Source: a virus. Taken from it: a stretch of DNA of 42,318 nt. The position numbers and the translations under genes were made by a program. The DNA is taken from positions 1 to 42,318 of the IMG/VR virus record IMGVR_UViG_3300042327_001430; one strand, given 5' to 3'. Below the pieces are notes generated by a model. The model did not search any database and was not told the DNA's origin. It saw nothing but the letters and a program-made list of their open reading frames with translations. This document shows, piece by piece, positions 14,419 to 21,940 of this stretch (its first letter is position 1; every line of letters starts with the position of its first letter).

Positions 14419-14694
14419 GTGACTGACCTCGACAAAATCAGCGGCGTGAAATCCTTCCTTCGCCGCACCAAGACAACGCAGGAACTCGAAGCCCTCGCGC
14501 TCGCCACCTTTGCGTCGGCCACCGAGGAAGTCGTCATCACCTCTCTGTCATCCGACGGCACTGGCACAGGCGGACAGGTCTCTTTTCCGAAATGGCTTTT
14601 GCTCCAGGCAGTCGAAGAACTCCTCGCTGAAGGCCCGAACGGACGCCAACTTTTCGCCATCGCAGACCGCTCCCGTTACGGCACCGCCGTTTGA
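14419..14694 (+). CDS. Small head protein, possibly gpW-like connector
   Basis: A 91-residue protein from GTG 14419. Pattern: N-terminal helix (TTQELEALALATFASATEEV), a short beta-hairpin with SSDGTGTGG, then a helix (LLLQAVEELLAEG). This helix-hairpin-helix order and its place just before the portal resemble lambda gpW-type joining proteins, but sequence similarity is weak. Its TGA is inside the TTTGACA element of the portal gene. Confidence 0.55.
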   Translation: MTDLDKISGVKSFLRRTKTTQELEALALATFASATEEVVITSLSSDGTGTGGQVSFPKWLLLQAVEELLAEGPNGRQLFAIADRSRYGTAV

Positions 14695-14696
14695 CA
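14690..14696 (+). promoter_or_regulatory. TTTGACA start-site element (portal)
   Basis: TTTGACA lies 13 bases before GTG 14710. The dyad CGCC (14697-14700) / GGCG (14707-14710) ends on the G of the start codon. The TGA in the heptamer is the stop of the previous gene. Confidence 0.45.
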
Positions 14697-14709
14697 CGCC
14701 GCCGGTGGC

Positions 14710-16434
14710 GTGCCGTCAAAATCAAAAAAATCAAGTTGGGGAGGAAGCCGCTCTGGCGCTGGTCGCCCGCGCAAGCTCGACGCAAAAGCAGCCGCATTTG
14801 AAGCCGCGCAACCTTCGCTGAATCGCGGCCTCGTTTGGGTGCCGACGACCGACCCCAAGCGCGAACTCACGGCCTACACGCGGATGGAAATCCTGCGTCT
14901 TGCGCGCTGGCTCTACAACAACGCGCCTCAGGCCACCTACCTCGTCGAGCACTTGGCACAACGCGCCATCGGCACCGGCATTGTGGTTCAGCCGAAAACA
15001 TCGAACACCGCTTGGAACAAAAAGGTCGATCAGTATTTCGAGGATCGCGTCTGCGCAGAGGCATGGGCATTCGACGCATCGGCTCAAGTCAATTTCTACA
15101 CCGCGCAATCTCTCATCCTCCGCCAAGTCGCCATCGACGGCGACTTTTTCGCGCAATTCCTCAAGACCAGAGAAGGTGCTGCCCGCGTCCGCTTCATCGG
15201 CGGCGAAGCCATCGGCGGGTCTGCCAGCTTTGGAAACCCGGATGACATGACCCACGACGGCGTGCGCCTCGATCAATTTGGCGCGCCAGCAAGCTACACG
15301 ATCGGCGGCAAAGAAATCTCAGCCGACCAAGTTTTGCACATGCGTCACATCCGCAGGCACGGCCAGCCGCGCGGCGTCTCGTGGCTTCACTCCGCAGTCT
15401 CCAACCTCCGCGACATCTCCGAAATAAATGGCTTCGTGAAAGGCGCATACAAGGCAGGCGCTCAGATCGGCTACATGGTGACATCCACCGAAGTCGCCAA
15501 GATCGGCCTCGGCGCAGGACTGAAATCCACCACCAACGAAGTCGGCGACCTCCAGACCACCGACCTCCCGAACGGCATCCTCCTCCCGCGCCTCAAGCCA
15601 GGCGAAAAGCTCGAAGCCTTCAAGAACGACATCCCCGGCCAGACCTACGAAGCCGTCATGCGCGCCCTCCGCAGCGATGTCGCCTTCGCCATCGGACTGC
15701 CACCGGAGGCCATGATGGTCAATGTCGGATTGGCAGGAACAGAGCAACGCGCCGTGCTCGAGGTCACTCAGAACTTCCTCGAGCGCCTTCAGCAGCAGGT
15801 CATCGATCAGTTCTGCCGGCCGTTCTACAAATATTGGCTCTGGCATGAAATGCAGGCTGGTCGCCTCGAATACCCCGGCGATGACTGGTGGCGGCACGAG
15901 TGGCTTGCCCCGCGCAAGATCACGGTGGACAGCGGCCGCGACGCCCGCGCATACAGCGAGCAACTCGACAAGGGCCACCTCTCGCCGACTCGATATTTCA
16001 ACATGCTCGGCCTCCGAGCCACCGAGGAAGAGGACGATGTGATCGACACCTTCCTCCGCCGCAAAGCTAAGTGCGACGCCCTCGGACTCAACATTTCCGA
16101 AGTTTTCCCCAACGCCCTCCGCAACGGCATCGCCGCGCAACAACCCGCCGAGCCGGATGACGACGACTCTAATCAACCTCCTGCCATTTCCGATCTGCAA
16201 GCCAAGGAAAAACTCGACGCCATCGGCGTTGCTGTCCGCGCTGGCGTTTTGACTCCAGAGCAATCGCTCGAGCAGTCCGTCCGCCAATCCTTGGCGCTGC
16301 CCGAAATGGGATCGGATGTCTTGTCCGAATGGCAACAAAACCCAATCCGCTCGCCGATCACTCTGAGCAGTGAACTCGCGGGCGCAGATGCCACCACTAA
16401 CCCCACTCCCGAAGACAACCCAACCGAACCATGA
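14710..16434 (+). CDS. Portal protein, lambda gpB family
   Basis: A 574-residue portal that forms the dodecameric ring at the capsid vertex through which DNA passes. Recognisable parts are the lambda-family core (LARWLYNNAPQATYLVEHLA), RQVAIDGDFFAQF, the VLHMRHIRRHGQPRGVSWLH segment and a region ending TEQRAVLEVTQNFLERLQQQ. It is slightly longer than lambda gpB. The first 20 residues (GGSRSGAGRPRK) look like a basic DNA-binding tail with a GRP core, like that in the small regulator at 13823. The start is GTG 14710. The C-terminal part is Asp/Pro-rich. The stop overlaps the protease ATG. Confidence 0.9.
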   Translation: MPSKSKKSSWGGSRSGAGRPRKLDAKAAAFEAAQPSLNRGLVWVPTTDPKRELTAYTRMEILRLARWLYNNAPQATYLVEHLAQRAIGTGIVVQPKTSNTAWNKKVDQYFEDRVCAEAWAFDASAQVNFYTAQSLILRQVAIDGDFFAQFLKTREGAARVRFIGGEAIGGSASFGNPDDMTHDGVRLDQFGAPASYTIGGKEISADQVLHMRHIRRHGQPRGVSWLHSAVSNLRDISEINGFVKGAYKAGAQIGYMVTSTEVAKIGLGAGLKSTTNEVGDLQTTDLPNGILLPRLKPGEKLEAFKNDIPGQTYEAVMRALRSDVAFAIGLPPEAMMVNVGLAGTEQRAVLEVTQNFLERLQQQVIDQFCRPFYKYWLWHEMQAGRLEYPGDDWWRHEWLAPRKITVDSGRDARAYSEQLDKGHLSPTRYFNMLGLRATEEEDDVIDTFLRRKAKCDALGLNISEVFPNALRNGIAAQQPAEPDDDDSNQPPAISDLQAKEKLDAIGVAVRAGVLTPEQSLEQSVRQSLALPEMGSDVLSEWQQNPIRSPITLSSELAGADATTNPTPEDNPTEP

Positions 16435-17564
16435 CCACACCCACCCCAAAATTCTATGCTCTGGAAAAAACCGCTGACAACGAAACCACCGTTACGCTTT
16501 ACGACGAGATCGGTGCTTTCGGCGCAGGCAGCAAAGAGTTCCTCGCTGACCTCGGCAAACTCTCCGGCCAACACATCCACCTCCGCATTAATTCTCCGGG
16601 CGGAAGTGTCATTGAAGGCACGGCCATTTACAATGCCCTCCGCCGCCACGAAGGCGGCTTGACCGTCCACATCGACGCCATGGCCGCCTCGATGGCCAGC
16701 GTCATCGCCATGGCAGGCGCTCCCGTTTACATGGCGGACAATGCCCTCCTCATGATCCACAACCCGTGGACGGTCAGCATGGGTGAGAGCAAAGACCTAC
16801 GCAAAGAAGCCGACCTGCTCGACAAACTCAAAGTCAATCTCCGCAACGCCTATGTGAGGAAGACGGGCATCAACGCTGAAGAAATCGGCGCGATGATGGA
16901 CGCCGAGACATGGCTCGATGCGGTCGAAGCCGTGGCCCTCGGATTTGCCGACGCCATCGAGGAAGGCGTCGCCGCCGCTGCAACAGCAACCCCCGAAATG
17001 CTCCGCGCTCGTTTTGACAAATTCGCAAAGGCATCAAGCTCTATGAATACACCCGAAGTCATCACCTACTCAGCCGAAGTCGCTGAACAAGCCGCTGAGA
17101 TCATTGAGGCCACCGTCGTGAGCGAATCCGCTCCTGCCGAGCCAATCGTCGAAACGACCAACGAAGCAGAGGTCGTCGAAACCGAGGCCGTCGAATCTAC
17201 CGCACCCGAAGTTGTCGAAGCTCCCGCCGAGCCACAGGCCAAGCTCGCCGCCGCTGATGCCATCCTCGCCAAATACAACGCCGTCATCGCAGAGCGCGAC
17301 GCCGCCGTGGCCGGACTCAAAGAAGCCAGCGCGAATATCGAATTCCTCCGCAGCGAAATCGCCGCCGAGCGCGAATCCCTCGCCCGCCTGGAGCGCAGCC
17401 TCGGCCTCTCAGCCGCCCGCGAAATTCCCGAAGTCCTGCCGACTCAGAACGCAGAAAACATCTACGACGCTTGGAAGAACGCCACCGGCGCCGAGAAGAC
17501 CCGCATCTTCCGCGCAAACCGCAAGGCACTCGAAATCGCGGCCAAAAATTTGACACCGCAATAA
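16431..17564 (+). CDS. ClpP/S49-like head maturation protease with C-terminal scaffold
   Basis: A 377-residue protein. Residues about 10-185 are a ClpP-like serine protease: NSPGGSV at 54-60, nucleophile S87 in MAASMAS, H110 in LMIHNPW, and an acidic DAETW near 157-161. Residues about 205-377 are Glu/Ala-rich and coiled-coil (AERDAAVAGLKEASANIEFL), typical of a scaffold. As in lambda C/Nu3, an in-frame ATG at 17043 (residue 205) could give a separate scaffold of about 173 residues. It shapes the prohead and cleaves scaffold or capsid parts during maturation. Confidence 0.88.
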   Translation: MTTPTPKFYALEKTADNETTVTLYDEIGAFGAGSKEFLADLGKLSGQHIHLRINSPGGSVIEGTAIYNALRRHEGGLTVHIDAMAASMASVIAMAGAPVYMADNALLMIHNPWTVSMGESKDLRKEADLLDKLKVNLRNAYVRKTGINAEEIGAMMDAETWLDAVEAVALGFADAIEEGVAAAATATPEMLRARFDKFAKASSSMNTPEVITYSAEVAEQAAEIIEATVVSESAPAEPIVETTNEAEVVETEAVESTAPEVVEAPAEPQAKLAAADAILAKYNAVIAERDAAVAGLKEASANIEFLRSEIAAERESLARLERSLGLSAAREIPEVLPTQNAENIYDAWKNATGAEKTRIFRANRKALEIAAKNLTPQ

Positions 17565-17597
17565 TTCACGAAAACCCAACCAACCACCTAACACACC

Positions 17598-18503
17598 ATG
17601 GCCACCACCATCTCATCCGAACTGAAATTGAATGTGGTTCTCGACAGCGCGCTCGTCGCCCTGCGCGAATCCCTTCTTCCCGTAACCGCCTTCTCGACCG
17701 TTTTTAATTCGGTCCCACTCCAAGGCACCGACAAGATCGCCGTTCCTTTCTTCCCTCTCGCAACTGACGCGACGAGCGATTTCAACGGAACATACTCTTT
17801 CGGCGACACAAACGCGATCAACTCCCGCGAAGTGACAGTGAACAAGCGCAAATACCAAGCGCTCTCGTTCACATCGAGCGAACTCGCCCGCCAGCCTTAC
17901 TTCAACCCCGAGCAGCTCGGATTCTTGAAGGGCCGCAAGCTCGCCGAGGACATCCTCCGCGACATCCTCTCCGTCGTGACTCTCGCCAACTACGGCGCAG
18001 CGATCCACACTGGCGCAGCTTCTGCCTTCGACAGCGACGACATGATCACCATCAAAACCGCGCTTGACCAAGCCAAATGGTCCAAGTCCAGCCGCGTGAT
18101 GATCCTCGACAACGCCTACGAAGGCGCACTCCTCAAAGACGCTGGCATCAAGAACGCCGCCGCAGTCGGCACAGCATCCGCCATCCAGAATGGTCGCCTG
18201 CCACAGATCGCTGGCTTCGATGTCATCGGAACCAACTTGATCCCCGGCAACAGCCAAAACCTCGTCGGCATGGTCGCACTCCCAGAGGCAATCTTGGTTG
18301 CCTTCTCGCCTGTGCAGCCCGCTCCTGGCGTCCGCAGCCACCTGAACGCCTACGAAGTGGCAGTCGATCCTGAGACCGGCCTCACCATCGAGTATCGCTC
18401 ATGGGGCGATCCCGACACCGATACTGAGAAATCAGTCATCGAGGTCAACTACGGCTTCGCCCTCGGCCACGCCGCCGCCCTCAAGCGCATCGTCTCGGCC
18501 TAA
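17598..18503 (+). CDS. Major capsid protein
   Basis: A 301-residue protein directly after protease/scaffold, with the length and layout of a HK97-fold coat protein. Features include an N-terminal helix (ALVALRESLLPVTAFSTVFN), a spine-helix region, a central ILDNAYEGALLKDAG segment and a Gly/Pro-rich C-terminal domain with the typical TGLTIEYRSWGDPDTD ending. It would form the icosahedral shell. The leader is A/C-rich (CCAACCAACCACCTAACAC) with no Shine-Dalgarno sequence, notable for the most expressed protein. I could not assign a precise coat family. Confidence 0.85.
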   Translation: MATTISSELKLNVVLDSALVALRESLLPVTAFSTVFNSVPLQGTDKIAVPFFPLATDATSDFNGTYSFGDTNAINSREVTVNKRKYQALSFTSSELARQPYFNPEQLGFLKGRKLAEDILRDILSVVTLANYGAAIHTGAASAFDSDDMITIKTALDQAKWSKSSRVMILDNAYEGALLKDAGIKNAAAVGTASAIQNGRLPQIAGFDVIGTNLIPGNSQNLVGMVALPEAILVAFSPVQPAPGVRSHLNAYEVAVDPETGLTIEYRSWGDPDTDTEKSVIEVNYGFALGHAAALKRIVSA

Positions 18504-18508
18504 GCCAC

Positions 18509-18745
18509 ATGCGCCTCGCAATCACGCTCACTCGCACCGGAGACACTTGGCAGGTCAAGCACCTGCCAAGCGTCCCGCTCGGCGAGCAGCTCGCAGACTT
18601 CAAAGCCAAGCAAGTCGCCGGCGAATTCACCGCAGACGAAACGCTCGTTGTATCCCTTAACGATACTCTCAAGCGCCACGCGAAGAAGCCATCCGCCGCA
18701 CCCGCGCCAGTCGAAGTCGAAGAGTCACCCAAAAAGAAAAAATAA
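18509..18745 (+). CDS. Small head-associated protein, unknown
   Basis: A 78-residue protein five bases after the capsid stop. The N-terminus is a beta-rich stretch (RLAITLTRTGDTWQVKHLPS). The C-terminus is a flexible Pro/Ala/Glu segment ending in four or more Lys. It could be a head decoration or completion protein. A strong terminator follows. Confidence 0.6.
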   Translation: MRLAITLTRTGDTWQVKHLPSVPLGEQLADFKAKQVAGEFTADETLVVSLNDTLKRHAKKPSAAPAPVEVEESPKKKK

Positions 18746-18773
18746 CAGCGCATTCCCGCACACCAAGCCCGCA

Positions 18774-18816
18774 AACGCCCGGCCGGAAGCCTTTCCCGGT
18801 CGGGCGTTCTGCTTTT
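18774..18816 (+). terminator. Strong rho-independent terminator after the capsid genes
   Basis: AACGCCCG (18774-18781) pairs with CGGGCGTT (18801-18808). The stem extends inward by a G.T pair and CCGG/CCGG to about 13 bp, and CTGCTTTT follows. The T run overlaps the next TTTGACA element. It probably limits read-through so that capsid is made in excess over tail proteins. Confidence 0.8.
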
Positions 18817-18820
18817 GACA
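18814..18820 (+). promoter_or_regulatory. TTTGACA start-site element (18834 gene)
   Basis: TTTGACA is 13 bases before ATG 18834. CAGGC (18829-18833) and GCCTG (18839-18843) place the start codon in a hairpin loop. The spacer TGCACAGGC is close to the TGCACAAGCC of the terminase element at 8598. Confidence 0.45.
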
Positions 18821-18833
18821 CCCCTGCACAGGC

Positions 18834-19157
18834 ATGTCGCCTGCGCAAAAAGACCACCTCGAAAACCTCGCCGCCACTGCGCGCAATACGCTCCTCGGCA
18901 AGCCCGCCACCTTTCGCGGGCAGAGTATCCGCGTGGGCCTGTCTGCCATCGCCATCGGTCTTGATCTCGAAACCGGCGGTCTGCGGCAAGGCGGCGAATT
19001 CACCGCGCGCTTTCTGGCATCTGCTCTGCAATCCGCTCCCCGCCGTGGCGAGCAGATCCTTGTGGAGGGCAAGACCTACACCGTGGCCACCGTGCGCGAA
19101 CAGACCGGCACGCCGTTTGAGTATGTCGCCACCATCGTCCCCGGATCCTCACTATGA
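18834..19157 (+). CDS. Head-tail joining protein (putative)
   Basis: A 107-residue protein with an N-terminal helix and a C-terminal beta-rich part (RRGEQILVEGKTYTVATVRE) resembling the FII/stopper type of lambdoid joining proteins. It lies between capsid and tail genes in the expected place. The call rests on order and general shape. It overlaps the next ATG by four bases. Confidence 0.58.
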   Translation: MSPAQKDHLENLAATARNTLLGKPATFRGQSIRVGLSAIAIGLDLETGGLRQGGEFTARFLASALQSAPRRGEQILVEGKTYTVATVREQTGTPFEYVATIVPGSSL

Positions 19158-19555
19158 ACGCCTCCATCGAATCCAGCCTCAGAGACTGGCTCCTCTCTAC
19201 CGTCCCTTTTGCGGACGCCGCGATTTTCACAGGTCAATCTGCCGAGACCATCCCTGGCGACCAGCCCGTTGTCTTTTGTGCCTGCGAGACCGTGGAGCCG
19301 GTCGCCATGGGCTATTTCAAATTTACGGCGCAGATCATCGTTTCTACCCCATGCGTGATTGAGGAGTCGCTGCCGACGCATCTCGCGCTTTCAGATGCGC
19401 TCAAGGCGGAACTCTACGACATCGCGCCGCTTGTGGATTTCCTCCCCGCATCCATGCACCTCGCGGGCGTCACCATGAATGCCTTCGGCCAATCGCAGGC
19501 CAACGAGCGGTGGCTCACGACAGCCGAGGTCGTGCTCGGGGTCATAGAAATTTGA
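19154..19555 (+). CDS. Tail completion/terminator-like protein (putative)
   Basis: A 133-residue protein upstream of the tail tube, matching the place and size of lambda gpU or gpZ-type proteins that cap the tail tube. It has an N-terminal helix (SSLRDWLLSTVPFADAAIF), a beta-rich centre (FKFTAQIIVSTPCVIEES) and a WLTTAEVVLGVIEI ending. Sequence evidence is weak. Its TGA is inside the next TTTGACA element. Confidence 0.58.
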   Translation: MNASIESSLRDWLLSTVPFADAAIFTGQSAETIPGDQPVVFCACETVEPVAMGYFKFTAQIIVSTPCVIEESLPTHLALSDALKAELYDIAPLVDFLPASMHLAGVTMNAFGQSQANERWLTTAEVVLGVIEI

Positions 19556-19557
19556 CA
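19551..19557 (+). promoter_or_regulatory. TTTGACA start-site element (tail tube)
   Basis: TTTGACA is 29 bases before ATG 19587 and includes the stop TGA of the preceding gene. A weak CGC/GCG pair brackets a T-rich loop (19558-19571). An A/C-rich CGCAACCAAC leads into the ATG. Confidence 0.35.
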
Positions 19558-19586
19558 CGCGACTTTTTGCGTAACCCGCAACCAAC

Positions 19587-19958
19587 ATGGCACTCTCTCT
19601 CTACCGCTCTTCGCAAGTCGCTAACGCAACTTATGGCACGCCGGACATCTCTGGCTTGATCGTCACCTCGTTTTCTCTGAACGAAACCACCTCGCCTTCG
19701 GAGATGAAGGATGACCAGGGCAATATCATCGCCGTGGCGGTGCCAGATCCGATCAAGGAGATTTCTTTTGAAGGGATGCGCACAGGCTCGTTCTCGCAGA
19801 CCGTTGGCGGCCTTCTCTCCATCACGATGCCACAAGGGCTCACGCTGGGAGCCACCACGATTGTGACTGGCCTCACGACAAGTTTCGCCGCCGAGCAGTT
19901 TGAAAACATTTCCGGCACCGCCCGCTCTTACAGCACAGCGATGACCGCTGGCTCGTAG
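19587..19958 (+). CDS. Major tail tube protein (putative)
   Basis: A 123-residue beta-rich protein with many Thr/Ser/Gly and short strands (GLIVTSFSLNETTSPSEMKD, then KEISFEGMRTGSFS). Tail tube proteins of siphoviruses have this composition and come after joining genes and before the assembly chaperones. It is shorter than most tube proteins. It would polymerise into the DNA channel around the tape measure. Confidence 0.6.
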   Translation: MALSLYRSSQVANATYGTPDISGLIVTSFSLNETTSPSEMKDDQGNIIAVAVPDPIKEISFEGMRTGSFSQTVGGLLSITMPQGLTLGATTIVTGLTTSFAAEQFENISGTARSYSTAMTAGS

Positions 19959-19972
19959 TCCCTCACCTCCTC

Positions 19973-20002
19973 GCCGGGGCAGTCGCGTAGCGGCTCCCCG
20001 GC
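19973..20002 (+). terminator. Hairpin after the tail tube gene
   Basis: GCCGGGG (19973-19979) and CCCCGGC (19996-20002) form a 7-bp GC stem with a 16-base loop that can fold further. No T run follows, so it may be an mRNA-stabilising or attenuating structure rather than a full terminator. Confidence 0.45.
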
Positions 20003-20035
20003 AGGCCCACCAACGACAAATCCACGATATATTCC

Positions 20036-20428
20036 ATGACAGCTATTTTTTCCACCCGCGACCTCAAGCTCGCTTCGATACTCACCACTCTCGGCTTTGA
20101 GTTCGAGAACCCCGCCGCTCCTGCCACACGCATCCGCCGCGAATCCGGCGAGGAGTCCACCGTCTTCCACTTCCTGGCGAACCACCCCGCGAGCGGACAG
20201 GCCGCCGATGAGGTCATGCGCGCCTTTGCTGCCGGTGAGGACTACATCGCCGCGCATCAGGACGAGCCACTCGCCTACATGCTGGCCGTGCTGCGCAACC
20301 GGGATGAACTCGTCTCCGTGGTCAAGCAGACACCTCGCCAAGTCGTCTTTGAGCGCAACGGCCGCATCATTTCTATCTCGGAGAACGCCACCGAGGCCGA
20401 CAAGAAGCGCTTCGCAAAATTCATGTGA
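20036..20428 (+). CDS. Tail-region hypothetical protein
   Basis: A 130-residue protein between tube and assembly chaperone. It begins with a strand-helix (IFSTRDLKLASILTTLGFEF), has a central VFHFLANHP and AADEVMRAFAAGEDY helix, and a C-terminal basic region (VKQTPRQVVFERNGRIISIS). I do not recognise it; a tail assembly function is suggested only by position. Confidence 0.62.
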   Translation: MTAIFSTRDLKLASILTTLGFEFENPAAPATRIRRESGEESTVFHFLANHPASGQAADEVMRAFAAGEDYIAAHQDEPLAYMLAVLRNRDELVSVVKQTPRQVVFERNGRIISISENATEADKKRFAKFM

Positions 20429-20465
20429 TCCCCAGATCGCCAACGAAACACCCAACGAAAGACCA

Positions 20466-20870
20466 ATGAAAAAAACACCCGAATCCACCGATTACGAAAC
20501 CGACGACGAAGCACTACGCGAAGCCGCATTCCGCGACGGCCCGCGCAAGGCAGGGAAATGGAAACTCCGCCCGTGCGTTCCCGGCACGATCAGCATCATC
20601 CGCTCAAACATGCTCGAGAAGCGCGACGAGTTCTGGTTTGTCGCCGCATTTGCTTTCGTGCACATCGCCCCGATCGATGATGTCATTTCGGTGGATAACG
20701 ACCCTATCGCTTTCAACAAAGCCGTCCGCCGTTGGCAGCTCGACAACCTCACCACCATAGATGAGCAAAACGAACTCTCCGCACTCGTCTCCGCCGCTTG
20801 GGAACGCGTGAACGCCGCCGAGACCAAGGCCAAGCACGCATCCACCGGAAGCACCGAGTCGGGAAAGTAG
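20466..20870 (+). CDS. Tail assembly chaperone, short form (gpG-like)
   Basis: A 134-residue protein that ends at TAG 20868-20870, directly after the slippery heptamer GGGAAAG. It has an acidic N-terminus, a central aromatic segment (EFWFVAAFAFVHIAP) and a helical C-terminal part (DEQNELSALVSAAWERVNAA). It corresponds to lambda gpG, which coats the tape measure protein until the tube assembles. The leader has two CAACGAAA repeats and no clear Shine-Dalgarno sequence. Confidence 0.8.
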   Translation: MKKTPESTDYETDDEALREAAFRDGPRKAGKWKLRPCVPGTISIIRSNMLEKRDEFWFVAAFAFVHIAPIDDVISVDNDPIAFNKAVRRWQLDNLTTIDEQNELSALVSAAWERVNAAETKAKHASTGSTESGK

Positions 20871-21088
20871 CATCCCCCAACTGGCTCGCCTCCTATGTTT
20901 ACAGACTCGCCAGTGTCACCGGTTGGGGGTTCCACGCCTGCATGTGGGAAGTCCCGTATGCTGCCGGGCTGCAAATCTTGGACGCCGATTCATTCGCTCG
21001 CGGCATTCCTCGCGTTTATCTCCGCGACAATCCGCAGGCGGATTTTGACTCGCTCGCTGCAATAGAAAGCGTCCTCCAAAAGCTCTGA
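20466..21088 (+). CDS. Tail assembly chaperone, -1 frameshift long form (gpGT-like)
   Basis: A -1 slip at 20861-20867 moves ribosomes from the short frame into the frame ending at 21088. The product is about 207 residues: 134 of the short form and about 73 more, beginning VASPNWLASYVYRLASVTGW. The added T-like domain has no good start of its own, which supports expression by frameshifting. In lambda, gpGT recruits tube protein to the gpG-coated tape measure, and the G:GT ratio matters. Both proteins lie just upstream of the tape measure region, as expected. Confidence 0.85.
20861..20929 (+). promoter_or_regulatory. Programmed -1 ribosomal frameshift cassette
   Basis: The heptamer GGGAAAG (20861-20867) is read G-GGA-AAG in the zero frame, the X-XXY-YYZ pattern, and is the same heptamer used by lambda G/T. 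The zero-frame stop TAG follows at once. After a 6-base gap, CCCCCAACTGG (20874-20884) pairs with CCGGTTGGGGG (20919-20929), an 11-bp stem with one wobble pair. Its distance is ideal for a stimulatory structure. Confidence 0.87.
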
Positions 21089-21934
21089 ATGAAATCCAGC
21101 GTCACAATCGAAACAACAGGAATGGAAGAGTTTTTTCGTTTCTATGCGGCTGTGCGCGAGAAGACCATCCCGGAAGCTATTCGGATCAACGCACGGCTCC
21201 TGTGCGTAGAACTGGCCCGCCGCACGCAGCCATTCGGGTTGGCCGAGTCGGCAAAAAAAACTGGCGAGAAAGCAATCACGCGCGACCTCTTAGGAAGGGG
21301 CGGCGGGCACAAAGGAAAAAACCGCGCAGGTATTTTTGCACCGCTTACGCCGTTCATGCAGGAGCACGCCCTTTTCTACAATTCGTCTGATAACATTTGG
21401 CTATTTGCCAAAAAGGACGGGACCGTTTACGGCACCGACAAAGCGCACTTTATGCACGACGCCTCGTTTTCTACGGTGCGAAGTCTTCACAAAGCCAATT
21501 TTGTAAACGGCAAAATGTCGGCCGCCGGTGGAGACACTCACAACATTGGCCGGTGGAAGTTTATCAATAAATATTTTGTGATGCCTAACCTCCTCAAGGA
21601 ATACATGGCATCCATACACGCCAAAGTAGGTATGGCCAAATCAGGGTGGGCGTGGTGCGCTAAAAAAATCAAGTCCACTACCAAGGGCAGCGCAACCCGT
21701 GGCATACCGCGCTGGGTGACTCGCCATCTCGGAGACTACGGCCTTGGGATTGTTCAGGACAATACCGACAACCTCGACAATCCCAGCATCACCCTCACCA
21801 ATACCGCAAAGCATGCCGACGCGACATGCCGACAAAGTGAGAGAGACGCGGCCGTCGTCATCGTGAAGGGCAATATGATCAAGCAAGTGCTCCGCATGCT
21901 CAAATACGAGCGCAAGAAACTCCAAGCCGCTTAA
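21089..21934 (+). CDS. Tail-region protein of unknown function
   Basis: A 281-residue basic protein directly after the long chaperone frame and before the tape measure. No transmembrane segment. It contains GRGGGHKGKNRAGIF and a His/Trp-rich middle (HNIGRWKFINKYFV), and the C-terminal half is rich in Lys/Arg. Composition is somewhat more AT-rich than its neighbours. Proteins are seldom found between GT and the tape measure, so it may be a lineage-specific tail component or an acquired gene. I do not recognise the family. Confidence 0.65.
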   Translation: MKSSVTIETTGMEEFFRFYAAVREKTIPEAIRINARLLCVELARRTQPFGLAESAKKTGEKAITRDLLGRGGGHKGKNRAGIFAPLTPFMQEHALFYNSSDNIWLFAKKDGTVYGTDKAHFMHDASFSTVRSLHKANFVNGKMSAAGGDTHNIGRWKFINKYFVMPNLLKEYMASIHAKVGMAKSGWAWCAKKIKSTTKGSATRGIPRWVTRHLGDYGLGIVQDNTDNLDNPSITLTNTAKHADATCRQSERDAAVVIVKGNMIKQVLRMLKYERKKLQAA

Positions 21935-21940
21935 AATATC

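Noticed and set aside
14256-14660. - strand gene across the gap before the connector
   Set aside because: Overlaps the gene at 14419 and has an Arg/Ser-rich composition without a start signal.
15319-16449. Long - strand frame opposite the portal gene (376 codons)
   Set aside because: It mirrors GC-rich third positions of the portal; no start signal, no recognisable domain, and the + strand gene is certain.
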